Assembly (NCBI GenBank): GCA_039105265.1 | Contig: JAPFFF010000057.1 | Coordinates: forward strand, 434,001-498,000 | Direction of reading: 5' to 3' | DNA from: Tritrichomonas musculus | Taxonomy: Eukaryota > Parabasalia > Tritrichomonadida > Tritrichomonadidae | DNA: 64,000 nt | In this document: piece by piece, positions 33,402-43,615 of the stretch | Position numbering within the stretch: the stretch's first letter is position 1 | Layout: every line of letters begins with the position of its first letter | Position numbers and translations under genes: made by a program | The notes under the pieces: model-generated | What the model saw: only the letters and a program-made list of their open reading frames with translations | Told to the model about the DNA's origin: nothing | Databases searched by the model: none

Positions 33402-33580
33402 TATTTGATTATAAATCTTATTAAAAAATACAATTAATTTTATTTAAATCATTGTTTTAATAACTGATTTAATATTGACATCAATATTTGGAAAATCAAG
33501 TAAAAGTTTAACAATATCAATATAATTATTTTGCACAGCACAATACAATGGTGTATTATAAAATTTTAAAAATAATTTCA

Positions 33581-34912
33581 TTAAATTTTAAGATTTAAAA
33601 TTTCATTTAAAATATTATTTCGTTCATTAAAATCACAAAAATTGATTTTATGAAATAAATGAAACAAAATTTCAAAAAAGCATTTCTCATTAATATCAAA
33701 ATTATTATGAGTGAGAATATATTGAACAACTTCTGGAATACCGGCTTCGCATGCCAAATACAAAAGATTTTTTTTGGATTTAGTTTTTTTAATTTTATTT
33801 TCAAATCCCTCCACAATAGCTTTAATAACTTGAATATCCATTTTATGATTTACTTCTTTCTTGATTAATTTCATTTGATGATATTTTTCTATTTGTGCTT
33901 TAATTAGAGGAGGAATATTTTCATATTTTTCAACAAATTCATTATTTTGAATTTTTAATTCCTTTATTTCAGTATTAAGCTCGTTGATATCATGTGATAA
34001 CTTTTGATTTTCCTCTTTCAATTCAGAATTTTCATTTTTTAATTGGTCAATTTTTGTGTTTTGAATTTCAATATTTTGGGTTAATTTTTTATTTTGAATA
34101 ATATCACCATTTTTAATCTCATCTTTCAATTGCTTCATATAATCCAAATCAACATGCAGAAATTGATAATAAAAAACAGTTTTTGACTTTTTCTGTTTGA
34201 GATAACTGTTATATAAATCATTGAAATTATCATCAGACAAATTTTGAATATCTAGGAAATAAAATAATATATGTCTACTTTCAATTGATCTTGTAATGAA
34301 TGTATATAAATCATCATTTGTTATTTTTGTCATATCACTTTTTTCAAAGATCCTGTAAACTATTGAAATTGGTAATTTTCCAAAATTTTCATTTTGGATG
34401 CATTTGTCAATTTTATCTATTAAAATTTGTTCCATTCTAATAGATAATTCATCATTCTGTATACATTCATTTGCTATGTTGGATTTAAATGATAAAATCG
34501 TATTAATAACGTAGTTGATGTCTTTTAAATGCGATTTTGAGTATCTTTCGAGAAAAGATTGAAGAAACTTGACTTTGAAATATTCAGCGAGTATAAAAAG
34601 ATCACGAAATTGATAACTTGAGAGTTGTATATTTCCTTCTTTCATAATATTGAAAAATGTAATGACATTATTATCTTTAATATTAAAATCTTTTTGAATT
34701 CGTTCAATATCGTAGGATAAACGATCTCCTACATCAATTTTTTGATATTCATCTTCAATAAGTTGGGAGTATTTGCATAACTGATAATAATGTATTTTGA
34801 TGGAATGCGAAGACAAATTGATCATAATGAGATCTTTTTCATCATCAGATCTTTTGAGCTCATCTTGGATGTTAAATGTAATCAACTCTTGGTTTGGTTG
34901 GCTTTCACTCAT
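33581..34912 (-). CDS. BTB-like / coiled-coil / ankyrin protein
   Basis: 443 residues. The N-terminus (LIMINLSSHSIKIHYYQLCK, then LSSYQFRDLFILAEYFKVKF) resembles the BTB-like domain that heads many trichomonad ankyrin proteins. A BACK-like helical region follows (about 140-260). Residues about 275-345 form a coiled coil rich in N, E, K and L. Residues about 375-410 are an ankyrin repeat (KKNLLYLACEAGIPEVVQYI). The stop at 33581 falls at the same point of the ankyrin unit at which the downstream pieces are interrupted, so the protein is probably shorter than its ancestor. Likely a cytosolic adaptor; partner unknown. Confidence 0.7.
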   Translation of the reverse strand: MSESQPNQELITFNIQDELKRSDDEKDLIMINLSSHSIKIHYYQLCKYSQLIEDEYQKIDVGDRLSYDIERIQKDFNIKDNNVITFFNIMKEGNIQLSSYQFRDLFILAEYFKVKFLQSFLERYSKSHLKDINYVINTILSFKSNIANECIQNDELSIRMEQILIDKIDKCIQNENFGKLPISIVYRIFEKSDMTKITNDDLYTFITRSIESRHILFYFLDIQNLSDDNFNDLYNSYLKQKKSKTVFYYQFLHVDLDYMKQLKDEIKNGDIIQNKKLTQNIEIQNTKIDQLKNENSELKEENQKLSHDINELNTEIKELKIQNNEFVEKYENIPPLIKAQIEKYHQMKLIKKEVNHKMDIQVIKAIVEGFENKIKKTKSKKNLLYLACEAGIPEVVQYILTHNNFDINEKCFFEILFHLFHKINFCDFNERNNILNEILNLKI

Positions 34913-35260
34913 TAGAGTTTATCGATTAATATATAGTTTAACAAAAAGTTCCACTTTTTCATAAATTATTTAGCGTAAAATTAATTATTTAAAAACGCTA
35001 TGATTTTAAATGCAGTTTATACCTATATATTGTTTTTGATTGAATAATCTCGGTTTATTTTATAGAGGTCTCTGAAAAGTTGAAATATGATATGATTTTC
35101 TAACTGACTTTTTATATACAGGGCGCGACATTCAAGTTAGGCACTCACTTCACTGGGATTTCCAAGTTAGGCACTCATTTAACTTTTTCTTTATATTTTC
35201 ACCATTGCCTAACTTGGAAATCCCACCATTCAATTTAGGAATCAGCATGATAGATATTAA
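34913..35260. other. Intergenic with hairpin
   Basis: No coding signal apart from the hairpin at 35154-35225. Confidence 0.4.
35154..35225. repeat. Hairpin with perfect 20-bp arms
   Basis: TGGGATTTCCAAGTTAGGCA (35154-35173) and its exact complement (35206-35225) flank a 32-bp loop. AAGTTAGGCACTCA is also repeated directly just to the left (35134 and 35164). Probably a very small foldback element; no target duplication seen. Confidence 0.75.
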
Positions 35261-35650
35261 TTTGGTAAAAACAAAGATGGAAAACCATTTAAATTAACAT
35301 ACTTTGAAATAAAAGCTGTCGGTCAACTGATTTTCCAATATCATAAAAATCCTGGCTTTCCAATTTACCCTGGTTATGATGACATTGAAGAATATATCAT
35401 CCAAAAATTTAAAAACACATTAATAATTCCTGCGAATTATCCAATTCATTATGCACCGTATTCAGTAGATCGTTCTGTGGAAAAATCATCATGCATAGCA
35501 GCTATTCCTCCAGGTGGAATCGTTGCAATTCCTCTAATTGCATTTATTTGAGAAACTAGCAATAGTGAAGTTTATGAATTCATTTCTGCAAATTCACTTT
35601 CAATTGTGCATACACATAAAGGCTTTGTTTTGAAAATCAAATTCTACTAG
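35261..35650 (+). pseudogene. Fragment of an unrecognised protein
   Basis: The frame opens immediately after a stop and reads FGKNKDGKPFKLTYFEIKAV, then PGFPIYPGYDDIEEYIIQ and IPPGGIVAIPLIAFI, followed by an in-frame TGA at 35549 and a tail ETSNSEVYEFISANSLSIVH to the stop at 35648. No ATG. The regular sequence looks like a real, beta-rich protein segment, but I cannot name the family. 5'-truncated with one internal stop. Confidence 0.5.
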
Positions 35651-35838
35651 GTATTCACCAGTGCTTGTTATTTTGGAAATTGGAAGTTTCCAAAGTATTC
35701 AAAAATATATATTCGGTTTATTTTTTATTCTAAAACGTATTTCTTCACAAAAATATGAATGTCGTTTGTATCAAGCCAATTTTCATACCTCTATTTTAAT
35801 TTTTGTTTTTGAATTCAAAAAGAGAAATGATAAATAGC

Positions 35839-35977
35839 ACACTGTAAAGGTGAAGTGACCATCAGAGTATTCAAAAAATAAAACTTTTTTGATAAATGTA
35901 ATAAGAACTTTTTGATAAATGTAATCAAAAAGTTTTATTTTTTGAATTCTGTGATGGTCACTTCACCTTCACAGTGT
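35839..35977. mobile_element. Palindromic MITE-like element
   Basis: 139 bp with arms of about 65 bp. Both start ACACTGTRAAGGTGAAGTGA and continue through CCATCA, ATTCAAAAAATAAAAC and TTTTTGAT. The ends CACTG/CAGTG resemble hAT termini, but I could not find a clear 8-bp duplication. A shadow frame starts inside it. Confidence 0.7.
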
Positions 35978-36969
35978 TATATCTATATTATACCCCATTC
36001 AAAAAGTTTAAAATTTTTAAAAATTGATAAAATTTGTTTAATAAACCCATGTTACATAAAAACAAAAAAAGATGAATCAAAAATAAAAGATAAAGATTCG
36101 GGTCTTGTTTATGAATTAAATAAAGAAACAAAAGTAGCAGCAATCATAGGTAATTTTATTAATAATAATAATATTTTAATCCCAATATTTATCAAGTATC
36201 AAATGGAAGAATTTATTATCACAAGTATTCAATTTTATCAAAATGAATATATACAGTTTTCACCAGACTCTCAATGGTGAGAAGGGACTCCAGAATTAAC
36301 TGATGTTCGAATAATTTCATGTGAAGAGCGAAACGTTAAATGTCATGATAAATTAATCATTGGAAAAAGTGACACAAAAAGTAACAAATTTGACATTCTT
36401 CATTTTGTACCACGTGATCTTAAAGAAGTAACAATTCCATCATTTATCAAGATAATTGTTGCATATTCATTCTCGCAAAGCAATGTTGAAACATCATCAT
36501 TCCGCAAAGCGTGAGACAGATTTGTGAGGGTGCTTTTTCTTTGTGTCCCAGTCTCAGAAGTGTTGAAATTGTTAGTGGTTCAAATCTAGAAACAATTGAA
36601 GATGGAGCATTCTTTGGTTATGGTATTGAAAGCATTGTGATTCCATCGAGTTTGAAGGAACTTAAAGAAGAATGGTGTCGCAATACTGAAAATTTAAAAA
36701 ACGTTGACATTGCTGTTGTTAATAATGAACAAAACATTGTTTTTTATGAGAACAAATTTATCATTGGAAAAAGTGACATAAAAAGTAATGAATATGATGT
36801 TCTGCATTTTGTACCACGCGATGTTAAAAGAGTAACAATTCCATCTTTCATTAAGCAGATTGCTTCATATGAAGCTTTCTCAAAAAGTGGACTTATTTGC
36901 ATTGCGATTCCACAAAATGTAACAAGAATTTGTAGTAATGCTTTTTATTATTGTTCAAATCATTTCTAA
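35978..36969 (+). pseudogene. BspA-like LRR protein remnant
   Basis: Pieces of a BspA/LRR_5 protein: a leader ending QFSPDSQW, an internal stop at 36278, LIIGKSDTKSNKFDILHFVP with DLKEVTIPSFIKII, a frame change near 36510, then ICEGAFSLCPSLRSVEIVS, IESIVIPSSLKELKEEWC, a second FIIGKSDIKSNEYDVLHFVP unit and IPQNVTRICSNAFYYC. The two IIGKSD units show that the ancestor had long repeats. The frame ends at a junction with an unrelated minus-strand transporter fragment at about 36960. Not functional as a whole. Confidence 0.75.
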
Positions 36970-37598
36970 AAATGGATGCATATAAAAAGCTGTCATTACA
37001 GTTCCAATACAACCAAATAATGCTGATGCATCTTTTGAAAAAAGAGTAATATATGTTAAGTATGGAAGGCCGCTTTCATCGTCAACAGATCTAGAATTAT
37101 TAACTGACATACTAAATCCAATATTTTTAATACTTTTAATTAATAAAATAAGAAGGCATATAACTGAAATAATCATTGCAATGTTTCCAATATAAGCATT
37201 TATGGTGAATGACGTAAAATTGGTGACAAAAAGACATGGAAGCGTTGTAATTAAATTGAAAAAATACATAAGAAAGTATTTATTACAAATAAATGATGGA
37301 CATCCTGGCCAAACTGTTTGGAAAAAATCGATGCACATTTATAAATCTCAAAGTTGAACAAACTAATATATGTCATATATGATAATATGTTTAAAACTGC
37401 TGGAATAAAACTTAATTTTTTTGAACCAAAAACGCTTGTCCATATTTCTGAGTAGTTATATGATGTCCCATAAAGCCACCATCGCGTAAATAAAGGAATA
37501 AGATCTGTATCAAGTGAAATTTGGCATAATAAAATCATTGCTGATAAAATTGATATTGGTTTCAGAGAATGATTTGGATGATATAAAAGAAAGTTCAA
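36955..37598 (-). pseudogene. Amino-acid-transporter-like membrane protein fragment
   Basis: Two overlapping frames (37598-37251 and 37338-36955) together give five or so hydrophobic helices: ILSAMILLCQISLDTDLI, AVLNILSYMTYISLF, FNLITTLPCLFVTNF and NIAMIISVICLLILLI. They end with DASALFGCIGTVMTAFYMHP, which resembles the last helices of AAAP-type amino acid permeases. One frameshift lies near 37260-37300 and the N-terminal half is missing. The assignment to AAAP is tentative; another multi-pass permease is possible. Confidence 0.5.
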
Positions 37599-37599
37599 A

Positions 37600-38072
37600 C
37601 TCTAGACATTCAACTTTTCCATATAAAAATTATTATATCATTTTTTTTTCTCATCCATATTCTGTGTTTATTTATGATGTTTATTCTTAGGTTAAAATGA
37701 AGACTTTTTACTTTTTGTATAAGATAAATATATCATTTTCGGAATTTTCGATAGAAGATGAAGTTGACGATGATTTTTAATATTTCTATGATCAGTTCAA
37801 AAATTTCAAATATTTGGAAGTATTTCATTTAAAAAGTTAATACAAATTTGTGAGGTAAATCATTGGAAAGTAAATAAACGTAATTTATACATCGTAATTT
37901 GATATAAAATTTGTGCGATTGCAAATTATCAAAAAAACATTATTTTTTTTATTAATTATAATAGTTCTTTAAAAGCATTTTTCTTCATAATAATTCTAAA
38001 AAAATGTATCGGACAAACGCAAAATGAAGTGAAATAAATTTATGATCTCAAATGAAATGAAAAAATAACACT
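37600..38072. other. Intergenic, nothing recognised
   Basis: AT-rich DNA with no repeat or coding signal. Confidence 0.4.
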
Positions 38073-38078
38073 TCATTA
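38073..38078 (+). promoter_or_regulatory. Initiator-like motif
   Basis: TCATTA, 11 bases before the ATG of the glycine/histidine-rich gene; fits TCA-Y-W. Confidence 0.5.
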
Positions 38079-38089
38079 CTTTAAAAGCA

Positions 38090-38278
38090 ATGTCAGGCGA
38101 ACCACAAGAAAGAGGACCAAAAGGTGGCGAAGGCCATAAAGGTGGACATGGCGGACCACATGAAGGTGGTGAAGGTCATCAAGGTGGACATGGCGGACCA
38201 CGTGAAGGCGGTGAAGGTCATCAAGGCGGACCACGTGAAGGCGGCGAAGGTCATAAAGGCGGACATGGAAAGCCATAA
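38090..38278 (+). CDS. Small Gly/His-rich repeat protein
   Basis: 62 residues built from about five copies of GGEGHKGGHGGP or GGEGHQGGPRE. Composition is almost only G, E, H, P, K, Q and R, and the DNA is GC-rich against AT-rich flanks. An initiator-like TCATTA precedes the ATG and a TAATAAA stop/polyadenylation-type signal ends it. No signal peptide or domain. The His content suggests metal binding, which is inference only. Similar G/H-rich peptides are known as low-complexity proteins in many eukaryotes. A His-rich remnant also lies at 46017-46330. Confidence 0.65.
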   Translation: MSGEPQERGPKGGEGHKGGHGGPHEGGEGHQGGHGGPREGGEGHQGGPREGGEGHKGGHGKP

Positions 38279-38353
38279 TAAATTTAAAAATTAAATAAAA
38301 CCAATCTTTAAAAATCAAAATTTTTATTTATTTTATATTTTTGATTGTCTTTT

Positions 38354-38545
38354 TTAGTGTATTTTATATATGGTGAAATTATCACGCCACAGCTCACGAG
38401 CAGCATTATAATCTTCATTACTCTTAACAAAAGAGTGCATCACATTTAACACATTGAACAACTTGAAGAACTACAGATTCAACATTATCAATCAGATTGG
38501 CAACATGAAGATCACGCCACAGCTTACGAGCCCCATTAAAAAAAC
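38354..38545 (-). pseudogene. 3' remnant of an unknown gene
   Basis: Reads FNGARKLWRDLHVANLIDNV, ESVVLQVVQCVKCDALFC, then stops and, in another frame, SNEDYNAARELWRDNFTIYK to the end at 38354. The repeated ARxLWRD motif shows that this is real protein history. No start, one frameshift. Family not recognised. Confidence 0.45.
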
Positions 38546-38800
38546 ATCGAAAATTATGTGGTTTATTAGTGGTTTTACAAATTGAGAGAAAATTATATCA
38601 ATGTTACACAAATTTCTAAGCTCACAACTCATATTATTTTCAATCGATTTGAACATTAATCATAATAAAAATCGATTAAAGACTAGAGATCATGAAAAAC
38701 AAAATAATGTTGGTATCAAATGGCTTTATATTTAATATTTATTTGGAATAAAAGTAATTTTAAGAGTAAAAAGAAAATATTCGAAACGATTTTAAAATTA

Positions 38801-40728
38801 TAGTTGGTGGAAAAAACTGCGTTTTGAGGACAAAACTATGTTTTCTCGATGAATATTCAATATTTTTTAATAAAAGTTATATATAATCACATTTCATATT
38901 AATACAAATCTATATACAGGTTTTTATCAATTTTATTGAACTTAAGCTTTGATAATATTATAATAATAATTATTTTATAACATCAACATTTTTTTAATAT
39001 TTCCTAATTTTTAAATTATCGCTTGGATATACTATAAAATGGATAAAATATTTTTTAACAAATGTTGTTCAGTAAGGAAAAAAAATCGATTTTTTAAAGA
39101 TTTTTTAATATTCACTTCACCTCTATAATTCTTTTTATATCACATTTCAGTTTTTATATAGGAAAATGGCTTTTTAAAAACGCATTTTCATTTCATTAAA
39201 ACATATTATTGTTTAATGATATCCTGTTAATACTTTATTGATAAAATAAAATTTCTGAAAAGTTATTTTTTTAAAAAATTTTAGTTGAAATTGAATTTTT
39301 TTTCTTTTGAAATTCTAAATGAAACAAAAAATCATTTTCCTCGATATATCTAAATAATTATCATTATTAACAAAATAAATATTATATATCATTCTATTAA
39401 AATAATAAATAGAATGTTAAAATTATTATATCTTTAATAACCATCAAGTTATTCATGCTTAAAAAAACTTTCAAAAAAATTTGAAAAAACTAATTTTTCA
39501 TAGGAAAAAAATAGTAAATTGCATTTTTTGAAGTGAAAATATTTATAATATCAAATGCAACATGTATATTATAAATATTATAATCAAATATTGATTATGT
39601 CTAAAAATATTAGTGTTTTTTGAATATTTATTAAAACCAAGTTTTGTAAGAATTTTTTAAAAGAAATATTTATTATCTTTAATATTTATGATAACATTAC
39701 ATGTCAATAATAAATATATATAGATAAATTTATATGATGACACTTGTTCCTTGAGAAAAGCACACAAAATTAATTTTTAATCATCTTCCCGAAAATGACA
39801 AATATAATATATTATTGAATGATAATATAATATTCATATTTATATTAGAATATTATTCATTTCTACAAAAAATTAGATCAATTTAATTCTTTGGTAGAAA
39901 AAAATAAAGTAGACAAATTTTAATTCTTCATCTTTTCAACCAAGTGACCTATAAATGATTCACCAGATTTGGCTATGTAAAAACATATAGATACCAATAT
40001 TATATATAATTTATAATTGCTATACGAAGATTCCATATACATTATGTATAATCAATGATATTTTTAACTAAAGTTGCAATATAATTTCTAACATGAGGAA
40101 GTAATTTACAGAGGATTTATTATTATAATCTAATAATATATAATATGTAGATATATATTATATTAATAGTAAATTTGGTTGATAAATCTCTCATGGTGAA
40201 ATTTAAGTTGATAAAAAAAGTTATTAAAAAAAATATTAAAAACAATTTATCTTAATATCAAAGGACTATTTCGTTAATTTTATTTTATCAATAAAGTATT
40301 AGCAGGATATCATTAAACAATAATATGTTTTAATGAAATGAAAATGCGTTTTTAAAAAGCCATTTTCCTATATAAAAACTGAAATGTGATATAAAAAGAA
40401 TTATAGAGGTGAAGTGAATATTAAAAAATCTTTAAAAAATCGATTTTTTTTCCTTACTGAACAACATTTGTTAAAAAATATTTTATCCATTTTATAGTAT
40501 ATCCAAGCGATAATTTAAAAATTAGGAAATATTAAAAAAATGTTGATGTTATAAAATAATTATTATTATAATATTATCAAAGCTTAAGTTCAATAAAATT
40601 GATAAAAACCTGTATATAGATTTGTATTAATATGAAATGCGATTATATATAACTTTTATTAAAAAATATTGAATATTCATCGAGAAAACATAGTTTTGTC
40701 CTCAAAACACAGTTTTTTCCACCAACTA
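38801..40728. mobile_element. TA-flanked transposon with about 450-bp inverted repeats
   Basis: 1928 bp. Arms 38801 to about 39252 and about 40277 to 40728 are nearly identical, starting TAGTTGGTGGAAAAAACTG. TA flanks both ends (38799-38800 and 40729-40730). The middle kilobase has no transposase frame. It shares its terminal TAGTTGGTGGA and the ensuing ACAWAAYTATGTTTT-type block with the element at 60133. Tc1/mariner-like by target site; non-autonomous. Confidence 0.88.
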
Positions 40729-40754
40729 TAGCATTAAATTATTTGGTCAAAGTG

Positions 40755-41809
40755 CAGGGTTGTCGATCGATGATGATAAATATCGATTATCGGCTCATTA
40801 TCGATAGTCCGATAATATCGATAAAAATTTGTTCGATAACCAATAATTATCGATAAATACGTTAAGCAAAACCGCCGATATTTGGTCACTATCGGACGGT
40901 TACGGTTCGATATTCTCCGATATTTTATAATAAAATTTCCATACTTTTTTATTACATTTTTGATTAAAATTTGGAATTTTATATTTTTAATTGTACTTCA
41001 ATAGTGCATGCTGAAATAAGCGAAATAAGATCAGAGTGCATTATATGTCCAATATAATAATGAGAAGCTAAAAAATCAGGTTTTTGATTAATACATAAAA
41101 AGATTATTTTCAAAATTTTTAAAAAAGAACCAATTGGCCAACAAAAAAAGATTATGATTAAGAACAAAGTTATAAGACGATAATTTCCTCATATCTTCTC
41201 AGTATTAAATTATTTCCATATTTGCAAATTAACGAATCTTAATATGTAATGAAATATTAATGCAATGCTACTAAAATAATTTGCGTTTTTTTTTATTAAA
41301 AGAATATCAAGTCTAAAAATATTTAGAGAAATGGAGAGAATTTTATTAATTTACAAAAAGTTATCGTGTTCACTTTTTGATAAATTTAATTTTTTTGCCA
41401 AAATAAAATTATCTTTATTGATTTTAAATTTCATACTTAAATATTATTAGAATTATAATATATTACTTATCTTTTATTATAATAAAAGTTAATTTCCTAT
41501 GAAATATAAAAAATCTTTTTTAATAATTTGATCATTTGTACATACAAGCTTTTTTATATGTCATTACTTGAAAAAATAACTTTTATATAATTATATAACA
41601 ATTAAATAGCCATAATTTCTAGTAAATATCTTTTCTTTACCTTAAAAAAGTTACAAATATCGGTCATTATTGGCCATGAAAAAAACCGTTTTTATCGATA
41701 ATGATATTTATTATCGGATAGTATCGGTTATTCTACTCTACTCCCGATAATATCGATAATATTGGCAACGTATTTAACCGTTATCGGACACTATCGATAA
41801 ACATCCCTG
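40755..41809. mobile_element. hAT-like transposon, 8-bp target duplication
   Basis: 1055 bp. Left end CAGGGTTGTCGATCG, right end complement CAGGGATGTTTATCG; CAGGG is the classic hAT terminus. Exact 8-bp direct repeats TCAAAGTG flank it (40747-40754 and 41810-41817). Both subterminal regions are packed with ATCGATA, TATCGG and CCGATA motifs, as expected for transposase-binding arrays. No full transposase; a 62-codon minus frame inside is not convincing. It lies 26 bp from the element at 38801-40728. Confidence 0.92.
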
Positions 41810-41817
41810 TCAAAGTG

Positions 41818-42373
41818 CAGTAAAATGAGATTAGAATGCTTAATTATTCTCAGAACAACAAAAAAATTAACGATTTTGTCTCTGAAAAAAATGATAAGAT
41901 TCTTTCAATAATTTTGTGCGAATATATTCATTTTTTTAACTTTTTCATAGAATTGAGAAGGAGATGAACATTATCTAATCGAGTTTATGATTATTACACT
42001 ATAAAATATTTTTAGAAATGCAATATCTTAAATCACATAATCTTTGATTTGCAAAATAATATAATATAAAATAAGCGTAGAAGATATGAAACTTGCCATA
42101 AAACATTTTAACACATAAATATATCATGAAAAACTTAAAATTACAAATTCGTTGAAGATTCTTCATAATATAAGATTATAATCTTATATTTAAATTTGAA
42201 AAAATTGAGTGAATCGCATTATTCAATTTCAAATAATATTGAATAATTTCTGAATTTATTAAAATTTATTGAATGATACAACCAAAATCATGAAAATTCA
42301 CTCTAAATACTGTTATTTTAATATATAAATTTGTTTTATTGTATAAAAAAAAAATATTTATTTTTTTTTTTTT
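41818..42373. other. Intergenic, nothing recognised
   Basis: AT-rich DNA upstream of the hydrolase gene, ending in a T tract that runs into the initiator-like motif. Confidence 0.45.
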
Positions 42374-42379
42374 TCACAA
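42374..42379 (+). promoter_or_regulatory. Initiator-like motif of the hydrolase gene
   Basis: TCACAA immediately before the ATG at 42380, following a T tract of about 14 bp; fits TCA-Y-W with a leader of only a few bases. Confidence 0.6.
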
Positions 42380-43615
42380 ATGAGTTCAACCACACAGCAA
42401 AATGTGAAGTCGATCATTGCGATCAGTAAGGTTTTAGGAGATGGTCGTAAAGTATTTGCTGTAATAATTGAATATGATTCACCAATCTGCAGTAATTGTC
42501 TTAATAATAATACATTTTCAGTAGTTGGAAAAGATATTATTCGCGTTTATTCGAATACAAAACCAGAAACTTCGTCGGTTGGATCAGATGGACCATACGT
42601 TGTTATTGAATTACGAGCTGAAGTCAATATCAATGCTCAGCCTAAGAAACCAACAGAGGCAGATATGCAAAAAAAGAAAGAGCGCGATAGAATGCATGGT
42701 GGGCCCGGATTAAAGGCAGGATGGAGTACAGGCGGTGATGATGAATATCCAGGTAATGCGTTTGTAATTCAAAACTCAGATATTAAAACAACAGATGGTA
42801 AAACATATCAAAAATGGAAAAAACAAATTGAGAGTACTGTAGAAAAAACATTAGTTGCAGATGATTTCCAACAACAGGAATTTATGAGTCCATTCACAGG
42901 TCAAATTTTACCATATAATATTTACATTCCAAAAGAATACAGCACTAATACTAAGTATCCACTTGTTCTCTTTATTCATGATGCAGGCGTAGCAAGTGCA
43001 CAGGTCAAACAGCCACTTTATCAAGGAAATGGGGCAACATCATGGGCAGAAGAAGATGCACAAAATCGTCACAAATGTGTCGTTGTGGCACCAGAATATC
43101 CAGTCATAACAGTTGATGATAATTGGAATTACAGCCACCATCTCGATGCAACAATCGAACTCCTCAAAGATTTACAAAATCGATATTCAATCGATCCAAA
43201 CCGAATTTATACAACAGGCCAATCAATGGGCTGCATGTCATCTATTGTCATGATGCTAAAAAACCCAGACATATTTGCTGGGGCTCTACTTGTCGCTGGT
43301 AAATGGAACTCTAAATTAATGGGACCTTTAAGCAAGTTAAACATTTGGATCATCTCATGTGAAGGAGATCGTTCATCAAACACATTACAAGGTGAAGCCG
43401 TAGAATTATGGAGAAAGAATGGAAGCAAAGTAACAGAGGCAACGTGGAACATGCAATTACCATCTGATAAATTGTCTGAAGAAGCTGAAAAAATGAGATC
43501 AGAAGGTAACCATTTACTTTTTACTCACCTTACTGGTGGAAATCATCGTGCAACATGGTTTGTAGCTTATGGAATCAAGGCTGTACAAGACTGGCTTTTT
43601 GATCAACATAAATAA
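42380..43615 (+). CDS. Alpha/beta hydrolase, PHB-depolymerase/esterase-like
   Basis: 411 residues. Residues 1-170 form a beta-rich N-terminal domain of the kind that precedes the catalytic domain in several bacterial esterases. Residues about 175-411 are an alpha/beta hydrolase: YPLVLFIHDAG (oxyanion strand), VVVAPEYP, a SIDPNRIYTTGQSMGC elbow with Ser282, SCEGDRSSN for the acid and GGNHRATW for the histidine. No signal peptide, so probably cytosolic. Closest remembered relatives are bacterial, which would fit lateral transfer, but no search was possible. Substrate unknown; a carbohydrate or lipid ester is likely. Confidence 0.8.
   Translation: MSSTTQQNVKSIIAISKVLGDGRKVFAVIIEYDSPICSNCLNNNTFSVVGKDIIRVYSNTKPETSSVGSDGPYVVIELRAEVNINAQPKKPTEADMQKKKERDRMHGGPGLKAGWSTGGDDEYPGNAFVIQNSDIKTTDGKTYQKWKKQIESTVEKTLVADDFQQQEFMSPFTGQILPYNIYIPKEYSTNTKYPLVLFIHDAGVASAQVKQPLYQGNGATSWAEEDAQNRHKCVVVAPEYPVITVDDNWNYSHHLDATIELLKDLQNRYSIDPNRIYTTGQSMGCMSSIVMMLKNPDIFAGALLVAGKWNSKLMGPLSKLNIWIISCEGDRSSNTLQGEAVELWRKNGSKVTEATWNMQLPSDKLSEEAEKMRSEGNHLLFTHLTGGNHRATWFVAYGIKAVQDWLFDQHK

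Larger units (their letters stand above)
31297..33580 (-). pseudogene. Minus-strand ankyrin pieces separated by spacers
   Basis: Mirror image of 29047-30877. Reading from the CDS at 33581: NTPLYCAVQNNYIDIVKLLL (about 33560-33455), TPLYCAVENNYIDIAQLLLE (about 32890-32800), VLNFAIENQNIEMIHLLLL (about 32095-32005), TALYLAVERNNADIVQILL (about 31720-31620), TALHLAIEKQNMKIIKILL (31500-31319) and a last half-repeat KTPIELLKSVS ending at 31297. All pieces start and stop at the same position of the ankyrin unit as on the plus strand. Spacers are AT-rich and two have grown into satellite arrays. Confidence 0.7.

Noticed and set aside
40979-41167. 62-codon minus frame inside the hAT element as a transposase
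   Set aside because: Too short and without BED finger or hAT dimerisation motifs.
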